Positions 40,281 to 48,309 of a stretch of 64,000 nt of DNA are shown here, in pieces (the first letter of the stretch is position 1; every line of letters begins with the position of its first letter). The stretch is taken from positions 2,232,001-2,296,000 of the forward strand of contig NZ_CP029481.1 of the NCBI RefSeq assembly GCF_003151255.1, given 5' to 3'. Position numbers and translations under genes: made by a program. A model generated the notes under the pieces. The model saw only the letters and a list, made by a program, of their open reading frames with translations, made no database searches and was not told where the DNA came from. Origin of the DNA: Microvirga sp. 17 mud 1-3. Its GTDB lineage: Bacteria; Pseudomonadota; Alphaproteobacteria; Rhizobiales; Beijerinckiaceae.

Positions 40281-40952
40281 ATGACACGCCCTCTCCTGAT
40301 CGCCCCTTCCATCCTGGCCTCCGACTTTTCCAAGCTCGGCGAAGAGGTCCGCGCCATCGACGCGGCCGGCGCCGACTGGATCCACATCGACGTGATGGAC
40401 GGCCATTTCGTCCCGAACATCACCCTCGGCCCGGATATCGTGAAGGCGCTTCGCCGCCACACGACCAAGCCTTTCGACGTTCACCTGATGATCGCCCCCG
40501 TGGACCCCTATCTCGAGGCCTTCGCCAAGGCCGGGTCGGACGTCATCAGCATCCATGCCGAGGCCGGCCCGCACCTGCACCGCAGCCTCCAGACCATCCG
40601 GTCGCTGGGCAAGAAGGCCGGGATCGTCCTCAATCCCGGCACCCCCGAGCACTCCATCGAGCCCGTGCTCGACATGGTGGACCTCGTCCTGCTCATGACC
40701 GTCAACCCGGGCTTCGGCGGCCAAGCCTTCATCGGCTCGGTCTGCGACAAGGTGCGGAGGGTCAAGGCCATGATCGGGGAGCGTCCCATCGACATCGAGA
40801 TCGACGGCGGGGTCACGGCCGAAACCGCCCCCCTGGTGGTGGAGGCCGGCGCCAACGTGCTCGTGGCCGGCTCCGCAGTCTTCAAGGGCGGCCCGGAGGC
40901 CTACGCCCCCAACATCACGGCGATCCGCGAGGCGGCCGCAAAGGTGCGTTGA
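40281..40952 (+). CDS. rpe: Ribulose-phosphate 3-epimerase
   Basis: A 223-residue TIM-barrel enzyme interconverting ribulose 5-phosphate and xylulose 5-phosphate in the pentose phosphate or Calvin pathway. [47 protein letters not shown] and EIDGGV carry the metal ligands and catalytic aspartates. ATG 40281 is chosen because the strand 1 motif begins directly after it; the very long frame upstream is antisense to dadA. It is followed by purB after 61 bases. Confidence 0.96.
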   Translation: MTRPLLIAPSILASDFSKLGEEVRAIDAAGADWIHIDVMDGHFVPNITLGPDIVKALRRHTTKPFDVHLMIAPVDPYLEAFAKAGSDVISIHAEAGPHLHRSLQTIRSLGKKAGIVLNPGTPEHSIEPVLDMVDLVLLMTVNPGFGGQAFIGSVCDKVRRVKAMIGERPIDIEIDGGVTAETAPLVVEAGANVLVAGSAVFKGGPEAYAPNITAIREAAAKVR

Positions 40953-41013
40953 GATCGGGCGTCCGGCATGCTACCGCGCGGGGGAAACCTCCCCCGTCGG
41001 AAAGTGTGAGCCC

Positions 41014-42327
41014 ATGATCCCCCGCTACAGCCGCCCCGAGATGGTGGCCATCTGGTCGCCCGAAACCAAGTTTCGCATCTGGTTCGAGATCGAGGCGCAT
41101 GCCACGACCGCCCTCGCCGACCTCGGCGTCGTGCCCAAGGAGGCGGCGGCGCTCGTCTGGGACAAGGGCGCGAAGGCGACCTTCGACGTCGAGCGGATCG
41201 ACGAGATCGAGCGTGAGGTGAAGCACGACGTCATCGCGTTCCTGACCCATCTGGCCGAAATCGTCGGGCCGGAGGCGCGCTTCGTCCACCAGGGCATGAC
41301 CTCCTCGGACGTGCTCGACACCACCTTCAACGTGCAGCTGGTGCGCGCGTCCGATCTGCTCCTGAAGGACATCGACGGACTCCTGGCAGCCCTCAAGCGC
41401 CGGGCCTTCGAGCACAAGATGACGCCGACCATAGGCCGCTCGCACGGCATCCACGCGGAGCCGACCACCTTCGGCCTCAAGCTCGCCCAGGCCTATGCGG
41501 AGTTCGAGCGCTGCAAGCTGCGGCTCATCGAGGCCCAGCGCGAGATCGCGACCTGCGCCATTTCGGGCGCGGTCGGCACCTTCGCCAATATCGACCCGCG
41601 GGTCGAGGAATACGTGGCCGAGAAGATGGGGCTGTCCGTCGAGCCGGTCTCGACCCAGGTCATCCCCCGCGACCGGCACGCCATGTATTTCGCGACGCTC
41701 GCGGTCATTGCCTCCTCGATCGAGCGCCTTGCAATCGAAGTCCGCCATCTCCAGCGCAGCGAGGTGCTGGAGGCGGAGGAGTATTTCTCGGCCGGCCAGA
41801 AGGGCTCCTCGGCCATGCCGCACAAGCGGAACCCGGTGCTGACCGAGAACCTCACGGGCCTCGCCCGCATGGTCCGCGCCTATGCCATGCCGGCCATGGA
41901 GAACGTGGCGCTTTGGCACGAGCGGGACATCTCCCACTCGTCCGTAGAGCGCATGATCGGGCCGGACGCCACCGTGACCCTGGATTTCGCCCTCGCGCGC
42001 CTCACGAGCGTCGTCGACAAGCTCGTGGTCTATCCGGAGAACATGCAGAAGAACCTGGACCGCCTCGGCGGCCTCGTCCATTCGCAGCGCGTGCTCCTGG
42101 CCCTTACGCAGAAAGGGGCCTCCCGCGAGGACGCCTATCGGCTCGTCCAGCGCAACGCCATGCCGGTCTGGCGCGGGGAAGGCGACTTCCTGACCCTACT
42201 AAAGAACGATGCCGAGGTAACGAAATACCTGGCGCCCTCGGAAATCGAGGCCTGCTTTGACCTTGGCTACCACTTCAAGCATGTGCATACGATCTTCACG
42301 CGGGTCTTCGGCGCAGCACAAGCATAG
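41014..42327 (+). CDS. purB: Adenylosuccinate lyase
   Basis: A 437-residue fumarase-superfamily enzyme that splits SAICAR and adenylosuccinate in purine synthesis. FVHQGMTSSDVLDTTFNVQL, TIGRSHGIHAEPTTFG with the catalytic His, and the signature GSSAMPHKRNP are all present. It is likely cotranscribed with rpe upstream. The stop at 42327 is followed by a short GC hairpin and then the cfa leader hairpin. Confidence 0.97.
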   Translation: MIPRYSRPEMVAIWSPETKFRIWFEIEAHATTALADLGVVPKEAAALVWDKGAKATFDVERIDEIEREVKHDVIAFLTHLAEIVGPEARFVHQGMTSSDVLDTTFNVQLVRASDLLLKDIDGLLAALKRRAFEHKMTPTIGRSHGIHAEPTTFGLKLAQAYAEFERCKLRLIEAQREIATCAISGAVGTFANIDPRVEEYVAEKMGLSVEPVSTQVIPRDRHAMYFATLAVIASSIERLAIEVRHLQRSEVLEAEEYFSAGQKGSSAMPHKRNPVLTENLTGLARMVRAYAMPAMENVALWHERDISHSSVERMIGPDATVTLDFALARLTSVVDKLVVYPENMQKNLDRLGGLVHSQRVLLALTQKGASREDAYRLVQRNAMPVWRGEGDFLTLLKNDAEVTKYLAPSEIEACFDLGYHFKHVHTIFTRVFGAAQA

Positions 42328-42358
42328 CTGGAGGGGTGGAAATCTTTCCCCAATGCGC

Positions 42359-42398
42359 GACAATCCCCGTCGAGAGACAAACCACGACGGGGATTGTC
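42359..42398 (+). promoter_or_regulatory. Long hairpin over the translation start region of cfa
   Basis: GACAATCCCCGTCG (42359-42372), a 12-base loop, and CGACGGGGATTGTC (42385-42398) form a perfect 14-base-pair inverted repeat. It ends one base before the cfa ATG and contains the GACGGGGA sequence that would serve as the ribosome-binding site. In RNA it would hide that site, so it could regulate translation; as DNA it could be an operator. There is no T run, so a terminator is unlikely. Confidence 0.6.
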
Positions 42399-42399
42399 C

Positions 42400-43650
42400 A
42401 TGCTGTCGGAGACACTTCTCAAGACAGGTCTGACCCGGGCCGTAAAGCACGGCACCCTTAAGTTGACCACCGCCCGCGGCGAGTGCTTCAGCTTCGGCGA
42501 CGGTACCGACCCTAAGGTGGCGATCCGCTTCACGGACGAGGCCGCCCAGCTCGCTCTCTGCCTCCATCCCGAGCTGAAGCTCGGAGAGCTGTTCGTGGAC
42601 GGGCGGCTCGTCATCGAGAGCGGCACGATCTTCGACCTGCTCCAGCTCGTCCTTCAGGACACGCATGGAGAGCTCGACGATCTGCCGTTCCATCGCCTGC
42701 GCAAGATCCGGACCTGGATGCAAATGCGCAGCGAGAACGACGCCGCCCGCTCCAAACGCAACGTCGCCCACCATTACGACCTGGACGGGCGGCTCTACAG
42801 CCTCTTCCTGGACAGCGACAAGCAATATTCCTGCGCCTATTTCGACCATCCGGACGCTACCCTCGAGGAGGCCCAGCTCGCCAAGAAGCGCCATATCACC
42901 GCAAAGCTCCTCCTCGATCCGGGCCAGAGCGTGCTGGATATCGGCTCCGGCTGGGGCGGGCTCGGCCTCTACATGGCCCAGGTGGCCGGTGCGGGCTCCG
43001 TGAAGGGCGTGACCCTTTCGGAGGAGCAGCTCGAAGTGTCGCGTAAGCGCGCCGCCACGGCAGGCCTGCCGGACCGGGTCCGCTTCGAGCTCGAGGATTA
43101 CCGCTCTACTCAAGGAACCTTCGACCGCATCGTGTCGGTGGGCATGTTCGAGCATGTGGGCGCCCCATCCTACGACACCTATTTCCAGACCTGCCGCCGT
43201 CTCCTGAAGGAAGACGGCGTCATGCTGCTCCACACCATCGGCCGCACGGGCCAGCCCTATCCGACCAATCCGTGGATCGCGCGCTACATCTTCCCGGGCG
43301 GGCACCTGCCGACTCTCTCGGAAGTCATGCCGGCCATCGAGCGGGCGGGGCTGGTCGTGACCGACCTGGAGGTTCTGCGCCTGCATTACGCCTTCACGCT
43401 CCAGAAATGGCGCGAGCGCTTCATGGCACAGCGGGAAGAGGTTCTTCGCCTCTACGACGAGCGCTTCTGCCGGATGTGGGAATGCTACCTCGCCATGTCG
43501 GAATCGGCCTTCCGGTTCCAGGATGCGGTGGTGTTCCAGATCCAGCTCGCCCGGCGCAACGACACGGTGCCGCTCACGCGGGACTACATCGCCGAGCGCG
43601 AGGCCACTCTCAAAGCCGCCGAGACGGCGGAGCTGAAGCAGAGCGCCTGA
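42400..43650 (+). CDS. cfa: Cyclopropane-fatty-acyl-phospholipid synthase
   Basis: A 416-residue SAM-dependent methyltransferase that adds a methylene bridge to unsaturated phospholipid chains. NVAHHYDLDGRLYSLFLDSD and YSCAYFDHPDATLEEAQ are family blocks, and SAM binds at VLDIGSGWGGLGLYMA. GMFEHVGAPSYDTYF is the catalytic-core motif with the glutamate. The ATG at 42400 is chosen over a TTG two codons earlier. The start region is held within a perfect 14-base-pair hairpin, which suggests control of translation. Confidence 0.95.
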   Translation: MLSETLLKTGLTRAVKHGTLKLTTARGECFSFGDGTDPKVAIRFTDEAAQLALCLHPELKLGELFVDGRLVIESGTIFDLLQLVLQDTHGELDDLPFHRLRKIRTWMQMRSENDAARSKRNVAHHYDLDGRLYSLFLDSDKQYSCAYFDHPDATLEEAQLAKKRHITAKLLLDPGQSVLDIGSGWGGLGLYMAQVAGAGSVKGVTLSEEQLEVSRKRAATAGLPDRVRFELEDYRSTQGTFDRIVSVGMFEHVGAPSYDTYFQTCRRLLKEDGVMLLHTIGRTGQPYPTNPWIARYIFPGGHLPTLSEVMPAIERAGLVVTDLEVLRLHYAFTLQKWRERFMAQREEVLRLYDERFCRMWECYLAMSESAFRFQDAVVFQIQLARRNDTVPLTRDYIAEREATLKAAETAELKQSA

Positions 43651-43694
43651 GCGCCCGTCTTGAACCGCGGCCTTCGGACCTCTACCTCCGGATC

Positions 43695-44246
43695 ATGAAA
43701 ACCTCCGATTGCGACATTCTCATCGTTCCCGGCTATCAGGATTCCGAGGCCGACCACTGGCAAAGCCGCTGGGAGCGGCAGCTCTCGACAGCCCGGAAGG
43801 TCAAGCAGGAAAGCTGGGATTCCCCCAACCGCGACGCCTGGGTCGCGAAGATCGTCGAGGACGTGGCGGCGGCGGAACTGCCGGTCGTCCTCGTGGGTCA
43901 CAGCCTCGGCGTCCTCGCCATTGCGCATGCGGCGCCTCAACTTGCGCCCGACAAGGTCTCGGGCGCCTTCCTGGTCGGACTGCCCGACGTGGAGCGCCCG
44001 GATTTCATGCCGGCAATCGACCGTGCCTTCGCGCCGATTCCCCGCGATCCCCTGCCCTTCCCGTCCGTCCTCGTGGCAAGCCGCACGGATCCCCATTGCG
44101 ACTACGACAAGGCGGAGGACATCGCCTATGCGTGGGGCTCTGCCATCGTGGATGCGGGCGATGCCGGGCACATCAACTCCGACAGCGGCCACGGCCCTTG
44201 GCCCGAGGGCCTAATGCGTTTCGCGGGCTTCCTGAAGAAGCTCTGA
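43695..44246 (+). CDS. RBBP9/YdeN-like serine hydrolase
   Basis: A 183-residue small alpha/beta hydrolase. The nucleophile is Ser70 in VGHSLG, and Asp132 (SRTDPHC) and His159 (GDAGHIN) complete the triad. The opening DILIVPGYQDSEADHWQSRWE is the family signature (RBBP9/YdeN). No substrate is known for bacterial members. The gene begins 44 bases after the cfa stop, so the two may be cotranscribed. Confidence 0.9.
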   Translation: MKTSDCDILIVPGYQDSEADHWQSRWERQLSTARKVKQESWDSPNRDAWVAKIVEDVAAAELPVVLVGHSLGVLAIAHAAPQLAPDKVSGAFLVGLPDVERPDFMPAIDRAFAPIPRDPLPFPSVLVASRTDPHCDYDKAEDIAYAWGSAIVDAGDAGHINSDSGHGPWPEGLMRFAGFLKKL

Positions 44247-44338
44247 ACGCCACATGACGAAAAGTTCATGCGGCCTTCATGCGTCGGACAGCACGGTGGT
44301 CCGATCCTGATGTCCTCATCATCGAGGAGGAGATTTGC

Positions 44339-44938
44339 ATGAAGACCCTTGCCATCCTGTCCGCAGCTTCCGCGCTGGCCCTCGCCGGAACGGTGGCCTA
44401 TGCGCAGCCCGCTCCTCCGCCGGCCGGCCCGGGTGGTCCCGGTGCGCGCCCGCCCATGAGCCGCGAGGATTTCGAATCCCTGACCGATGCCCGCATCGCG
44501 TCCATCCAGGCGGGCCTCAAGCTCACGGCCGATCAGCAGAAGCTCTGGGGCCCGGTCGAGCAGGCCCTGCGGGCCCAGTCCGCTGCGCGGATCCAGCGGG
44601 TCGAGGAGCGGCGTCAGAACGGCCCCCGCAAGGAGCGCCCAGACATGATGCAGCGCCTCGAGCGCAGGGCCGAGATGGCCTCACGGCAGTCCGAGTCGCT
44701 TAACAACCTCTCGACCGCCATGAAGCCCTTCTGGGCCTCTCTGGACGACCGGCAGAAGCGCCTCCTGCCGATCCTCATGCGTGACGGGCGCCAGGGCCGT
44801 CGCATGGCCTGGCACGGTCACGGTCACCGCGGCGATCATGGCCGCATGGGCATGATGCATCGTGGCCAAGGCATGCAGGGCCAGGGCGCGCAGGCTCCGG
44901 CGGGCAACCAGCCCCCAGCCCCGCCGAAGCAGCCGTAA
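44339..44938 (+). CDS. Spy/CpxP-like LTXXQ-motif periplasmic protein
   Basis: A 199-residue secreted protein from ATG 44339, after GAGGAGGAGATTTGC. The signal peptide ends near residue 22 (AYAQP). The helical core contains LKLTADQQKLWGPVEQAL, the LTxxQ motif of Spy/CpxP relatives, and a second copy-like LDDRQKRLLPIL. The C-terminal tail is rich in His, Met and Gly (GHGHRGDHGRMGMMHRGQGM), which suggests metal binding. A clear terminator follows. Confidence 0.87.
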   Translation: MKTLAILSAASALALAGTVAYAQPAPPPAGPGGPGARPPMSREDFESLTDARIASIQAGLKLTADQQKLWGPVEQALRAQSAARIQRVEERRQNGPRKERPDMMQRLERRAEMASRQSESLNNLSTAMKPFWASLDDRQKRLLPILMRDGRQGRRMAWHGHGHRGDHGRMGMMHRGQGMQGQGAQAPAGNQPPAPPKQP

Positions 44939-44942
44939 CGGG

Positions 44943-44968
44943 AAAAGGCCGCCTCCGGGCGGCCTTTT
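44943..44968 (+). terminator. Intrinsic terminator after the LTXXQ gene
   Basis: An eleven-base-pair stem (AAAAGGCCGCC / GGCGGCCTTTT) with loop TCCG, followed by one further T, four bases past the stop. Confidence 0.9.
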
Positions 44969-45021
44969 TCATAGGCCCGCCTTATGGAACCGGGAGAGGC
45001 AGCCCACGGCCGGAAACAGCC

Positions 45022-45127
45022 CCAAAGTCTCGGGCGAGACATCGAATTCACGTCCGAGGCTTTAAGTTTCTGTTTTTGAGCATCTTTTCCCCCAAAACAG
45101 CTTCCTACTTTTGCGCCCGATGCTCTA
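45022..45127 (-). repeat. Dispersed palindromic intergenic repeat, copy A
   Basis: On the minus strand this segment aligns over about 105 bases with the element at 59361-59465. Shared blocks include TAGAGCATCGG, GCGCAAAAGT, GATGCTCAAAAACAGAAA and CCGAGAC. The inner hairpin arms GAGCATC (45078-45084) and GATGCTC (45119-45125) are kept, but the rest of the left arm has diverged. Repeats of this kind are numerous between genes of Rhizobiales. Confidence 0.75.
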
Positions 45128-45187
45128 GTCACCCGGGCGTTCCGCCATTATGGTGCCGGCCAAATCGACAGGTTCAGAGCAGGCGCG

Positions 45188-45463
45188 ATGGCTGAGAGCA
45201 AAGGCACCCCTCATTTTCACAACGAGCCGGGCGTTCCGGTGATTTACGTGGGCTCGAAGGAATTCATGTGCATCGGCGCGAAGCCGCCCATGGACCATCC
45301 TCACATCTTCTGCGACATGGGCCGGGATTCGGAGCTCGTCTGCTCCTATTGCTCGACCCTCTATAAGTACGATCCTTCCCTGAAGACCTTCGAGTCCCGC
45401 CCGGCGGAATGCGCCTGGGTCGAGCCCGAAATCGCCGCCGACATTCCGCATCCGGGCCGGTGA
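45188..45463 (+). CDS. Zinc-finger protein of the NDUFS6 (zf-CHCC) family
   Basis: A 91-residue protein with a CHCC zinc site: Cys28 (FMCIGAK), His37 (MDHPHIF), Cys52 and Cys55 (VCSYCSTLYKYD). Alphaproteobacteria use such a protein as a relative of the mitochondrial complex I subunit NDUFS6. It may help assemble or stabilise complex I. The stop overlaps the start of the next gene by four bases (GTGA), so the two are coupled. Confidence 0.9.
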   Translation: MAESKGTPHFHNEPGVPVIYVGSKEFMCIGAKPPMDHPHIFCDMGRDSELVCSYCSTLYKYDPSLKTFESRPAECAWVEPEIAADIPHPGR

Positions 45464-46641
45464 GCGGCCGCTCCTTCGCGGTCGTCGGTGCCGGCATCGG
45501 CGGCCTGACGGCAGCGCTCGTCCTGGCCCGCCAGGGCCATGCGGTCACCCTCGTGGAACGGCGGACCGGCTTTGCGGAGGTCGGCGCCGGGCTGCAGCTC
45601 TCGCCCAATGCGAGCCGCATCCTCCTGGGTCTCGGCCTCGGCGCGGCCCTGCGCCGGGTGGCGAGCGAGCCGGACCGGGTTGTGATCCGCAGCCTCCGCT
45701 CGGGCCGCGAGATCGGCCGGATCGCCTTAGGCTCCTTCATGCGCGAGCGCTTCGACGCACCCTACTGGGTGGTGCACCGGGCCGATCTGCAGACCGTGCT
45801 TCTCGATGCGGTGCGCTCCCTCCCGACCATCCGCATCGTCATGGGCCGCACGGTGGAAACAGTCACCGACGGGCCGGACCGGGCGAGCCTCGTCATGGAA
45901 TCCGCCAATGGGGCCCGCGAGAGCCTCGAGGCCGATGCGATCATCGGCGCGGACGGCGTCTGGTCCAAGATCCGCCAGGCCCTCGGCGACAAGGCCGCAC
46001 CCACCTTCCGCAACGCCATTGCGTGGCGCACCACCATCGACCGCCTCGCGGCACCGGCCCAACTGTCCGGCAACGAGACCGGCCTCTGGCTCGGCCCACG
46101 GGGCCACGTGGTCCATTATCCCATCGCGGGCGGCGCGAGGATCAACATCGTCGCCATAGAGAAGAGCACGAGCCCGGTGGACGGCTGGGCCGCCCCCGGG
46201 GACCGGAACGTCATCCTGGCCCATTACGGCTCCGCTGCTCCGGCCTTGCGCGCCCTCCTCGGCGCCGCAACCGAGTGGCTGCGCTGGTCCCTGTTCGATC
46301 ACCCGGCCGGACGATTTGCGCAGGGACGTATCGCGCTCCTCGGGGATGCGGCCCACCCTGTCCTGCCCTTCCTGGCCCAGGGCGCAGCCCTGGCGATCGA
46401 GGATGCGGCCGCCCTCGGGAGCCTGCTCCAGGACCCGCAGGCGGATATCCCGCAAAGCTTCCGAGCTTACGAGGCCCAGCGCCGCGACCGCGCCCGACAG
46501 GTCCAGGATCATGCCCGGCGCAACGGGCGGATCTACCATGCGGGCGCCCTCGTGGCCTTCGGCCGCGACCGGGTCATCCGTCATCTCGGCCCCGAAGGCA
46601 TGGTCGAGCGCTACGGCTGGCTCTACGGCTACGGGGGATGA
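45460..46641 (+). CDS. FAD-dependent monooxygenase, salicylate-hydroxylase-like
   Basis: A 393-residue class A flavin monooxygenase. It has SFAVVGAGIGGLTAALVLARQG at the N-terminus, AIIGADGVWSKIR in the middle and IALLGDAAHPVLPFLAQGAALAIEDA near the end, the three FAD motifs. GAGLQLSPNASRIL is typical of aromatic-ring hydroxylases. The GTG at 45460 overlaps the zinc-finger gene stop; a longer frame upstream is not family-like. The substrate is unknown. Confidence 0.9.
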   Translation: MSGRSFAVVGAGIGGLTAALVLARQGHAVTLVERRTGFAEVGAGLQLSPNASRILLGLGLGAALRRVASEPDRVVIRSLRSGREIGRIALGSFMRERFDAPYWVVHRADLQTVLLDAVRSLPTIRIVMGRTVETVTDGPDRASLVMESANGARESLEADAIIGADGVWSKIRQALGDKAAPTFRNAIAWRTTIDRLAAPAQLSGNETGLWLGPRGHVVHYPIAGGARINIVAIEKSTSPVDGWAAPGDRNVILAHYGSAAPALRALLGAATEWLRWSLFDHPAGRFAQGRIALLGDAAHPVLPFLAQGAALAIEDAAALGSLLQDPQADIPQSFRAYEAQRRDRARQVQDHARRNGRIYHAGALVAFGRDRVIRHLGPEGMVERYGWLYGYGG

Positions 46642-46703
46642 CTGCGCGCTCACGCCCGGACGGGCTTGCGCTCCCGCCCGCGGCCCGATAACCGTCAACC
46701 GAT

Positions 46704-46789
46704 GCGGACGTGGCGAAACCGGTAGACGCAAGGGACTTAAAATCCCTCGGGCTATGCCCGTGCGGGTTCGACCCCCGCCGTCCGCACCA
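46704..46789 (+). tRNA. tRNA-Leu (anticodon UAA)
   Basis: An 86-base cloverleaf with encoded CCA. The acceptor stem is GCGGACG / CGTCCGC and the anticodon stem is AGGGA / TCCCT around the loop CTTAAAA, giving anticodon UAA. A long class II variable arm (CGGGC...GCCCG) and the T arm GCGGG-TTCGACC-CCCGC follow. The anticodon reads UUA and, by wobble, UUG leucine codons. The discriminator is A, as required for tRNA-Leu. Confidence 0.97.
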
Positions 46790-46876
46790 TCCTAATTTGG
46801 GACGTCCTTCCGCACACGAAGACGTGATAAATGCTGTCCTTGTAGGGGCTTCGGCCGCCTCCCAATTCATGGAGTG

Positions 46877-46948
46877 CGGACCTCATCTATGCCCCCCGCA
46901 CACCCCTTGTGCCAGGTCCGTAAACTGCAGAGACCTAGGTCCTTTTTT
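46877..46948 (+). ncRNA. Structured segment downstream of tRNA-Leu (candidate small RNA or 3' trailer)
   Basis: CGGACCT (46877-46883) pairs with AGGTCCG (46914-46920) around an inner hairpin GCACA...TGTGC. A second pair of the same words, GACCT (46932-46936) and AGGTCC (46937-46942), lies just before TTTTTT (46943-46948), so alternative folds exist. It ends like an intrinsic terminator. There is no coding potential. It could be a processed 3' trailer of the tRNA transcript. Confidence 0.4.
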
Positions 46949-46949
46949 C

Positions 46950-46976
46950 AAAGCCCGCCACTTCAGAGCGGGCTTT
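46950..46976 (+). terminator. Intrinsic terminator downstream of tRNA-Leu
   Basis: A nine-base-pair stem (AAAGCCCGC / GCGGGCTTT) with a nine-base loop, followed by CTTTTG. It lies after a preceding T6 run at 46943-46948, so two possible ends are present in tandem before the GNAT gene. Confidence 0.7.
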
Positions 46977-47049
46977 CTTTTGTGCCCTGCACCTCGACAG
47001 GCCGACCGCCCCTGTTACTCTATCCACGTGACCACCTGAGGGGCCTTGC

Positions 47050-47496
47050 ATGCACGCCGACATCGCACCGGGCGAGCCGCTTTTTGTCGAGACGGACACA
47101 CCGCCGCCCGGCGCTTACGAGGCGCTGCTCGGCGAGCTGCGCCGTTTCACGACGGGCGCCGTCGGAGCGCCGGACAACCACGATTTCGCAGTCCTGATTC
47201 TCGATCCCGGCACCGAGGTTCCGCTCGGCGGGCTGTGGGCGCAGTCACGCTGGGGCGGGTTTCACATCGACATGATCGTCGTGCCCGAGGCCCTGCGCGG
47301 TCGCGGCGCGGGCACGCGACTGATGCAGGCCGCCGAGGCGGAGGCGCGGCGCCGGGAATGCCGGCATATGTGGCTCGAAACCTACAGCTTCCAGGCTCGG
47401 CCCTTCTACGAGAAGCTCGGCTTTCGCGTCTTCGGCCAGCTCGACGGACCGGGGCCGATCTATCCCCGTTTCTTCATGACAAAGATCCTGTCCTGA
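47050..47496 (+). CDS. GNAT-family N-acetyltransferase
   Basis: A 148-residue acetyltransferase. The acetyl-CoA loop is RGRGAGTRLMQAAEAEARRR and the C-terminal FYEKLGFRVFGQL is typical of the fold. The ATG at 47050 follows GAGGGGCCTTGC. The target may be a small molecule or a peptide N-terminus; nothing in the neighbourhood decides. Confidence 0.88.
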   Translation: MHADIAPGEPLFVETDTPPPGAYEALLGELRRFTTGAVGAPDNHDFAVLILDPGTEVPLGGLWAQSRWGGFHIDMIVVPEALRGRGAGTRLMQAAEAEARRRECRHMWLETYSFQARPFYEKLGFRVFGQLDGPGPIYPRFFMTKILS

Positions 47497-47583
47497 GACG
47501 GCTCTCTTCTCACGTGACGGAACCACAGCCGAGCCCATGACGTTCGCTCGGCACGGTACATGTTGATTTTCGGAGATCACGCG

Positions 47584-47838
47584 ATGAAGAAGCTGGCTTT
47601 CATCCTGCTGGCGGGTGCCTTCAGCACGGCTGCCTTCGCCCAGGACACTACGACGACGATCAAGAAAGAGGACGGTATCCTCGGCAGCAAGACGACCATC
47701 GAGCGCAAGACCGAGCCGAGCGACACCACCACGTCCACGTCCGTGACGACCACCGGCAGCGTCGGCTGCACCACCGAGACGAAGCATAAGACGAACGAGT
47801 TCGGAGACACGAAGACGACGAAGAAGACGGAGTGCTGA
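47584..47838 (+). CDS. Small secreted Thr/Lys-rich protein
   Basis: An 84-residue protein with a signal peptide of about 19 residues (MKKLAFILLAGAFSTAAFAQ). The mature part is rich in Thr and Lys with runs such as TTTTIKKEDG and TTTSTSVTTTG, and has two cysteines (SVGCTTE and the C-terminal Cys). I do not recognise the family. A bidirectional terminator separates it from another small secreted protein gene pointing toward it. Confidence 0.65.
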   Translation: MKKLAFILLAGAFSTAAFAQDTTTTIKKEDGILGSKTTIERKTEPSDTTTSTSVTTTGSVGCTTETKHKTNEFGDTKTTKKTEC

Positions 47839-47862
47839 TCCCGTCAGTATCCGAGTCCTGCC

Positions 47863-47890
47863 GAAAAGCCCCGGTCTTCCGGGGCTTTTC
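47863..47890. terminator. Bidirectional intrinsic terminator between two small secreted-protein genes
   Basis: A perfect 12-base-pair stem (GAAAAGCCCCGG / CCGGGGCTTTTC) with loop TCTT, placed between convergent genes. The AAAA and TTTT ends provide T runs on either strand. Confidence 0.88.
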
Positions 47891-47908
47891 CATATATGTC
47901 TTCCGGGA

Positions 47909-48202
47909 TCAATCGTCGAAGAAATCCGCCGGGCCGCTGCGGCAGCGATAGCCGACAGGGCATTGCGGCGTATCACGCGCGGGCACCCAGGCGGGCTCGA
48001 TATATTCGTTGATCTCGCAGAAGCTCCGGTCTCGGACGAAACGGTCATACGTATAGGTGCCGGTGCCCAGCACGGCGGCGCCGTTGGCGGCGACGATCTG
48101 CTGGGCTTGACGGCACGGCATGCTCGGCGTGAAGGGGCGCTGCTGCGCGAATGCGGTCGTCGCGAAGGCCGTGAAGGCGAGAGTCAGGGCTAACTTCTTC
48201 AT
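47909..48202 (-). CDS. Small secreted cysteine-containing protein
   Basis: A 97-residue protein with a signal peptide (MKKLALTLAFTAFATTAFAQ). The mature part has four cysteines (MPCRQAQ, SFCEINE, QCPVGYRCRSG), which probably form disulfides, and ends in an acidic DFFDD. It resembles conserved hypothetical periplasmic proteins of Rhizobiales. No function is known. The start is the ATG at 48202 and the acyl synthetase gene ends 107 bases upstream of it in the same direction. Confidence 0.7.
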   Translation of the reverse strand: MKKLALTLAFTAFATTAFAQQRPFTPSMPCRQAQQIVAANGAAVLGTGTYTYDRFVRDRSFCEINEYIEPAWVPARDTPQCPVGYRCRSGPADFFDD

Positions 48203-48309
48203 CGTTCGTGTCCGATCCGGGACCTCTGCGGGAGAAACTAGAGGAAGGCCCGTCAGAGCCCAGCCGACAACACCGATTTGTGACCGAAGGATCCGATTGT
48301 CTGCTCAGC

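Noticed and set aside
38748..40952. A 734-residue open frame ending in ribulose-phosphate epimerase
   Set aside because: Its first two thirds are antisense to dadA with no recognisable domain. The epimerase starts at 40281.
46704..46789. tRNA-Leu as an attachment site for an island
   Set aside because: No integrase, no direct repeat of the tRNA 3' end and no change in gene content beyond it.
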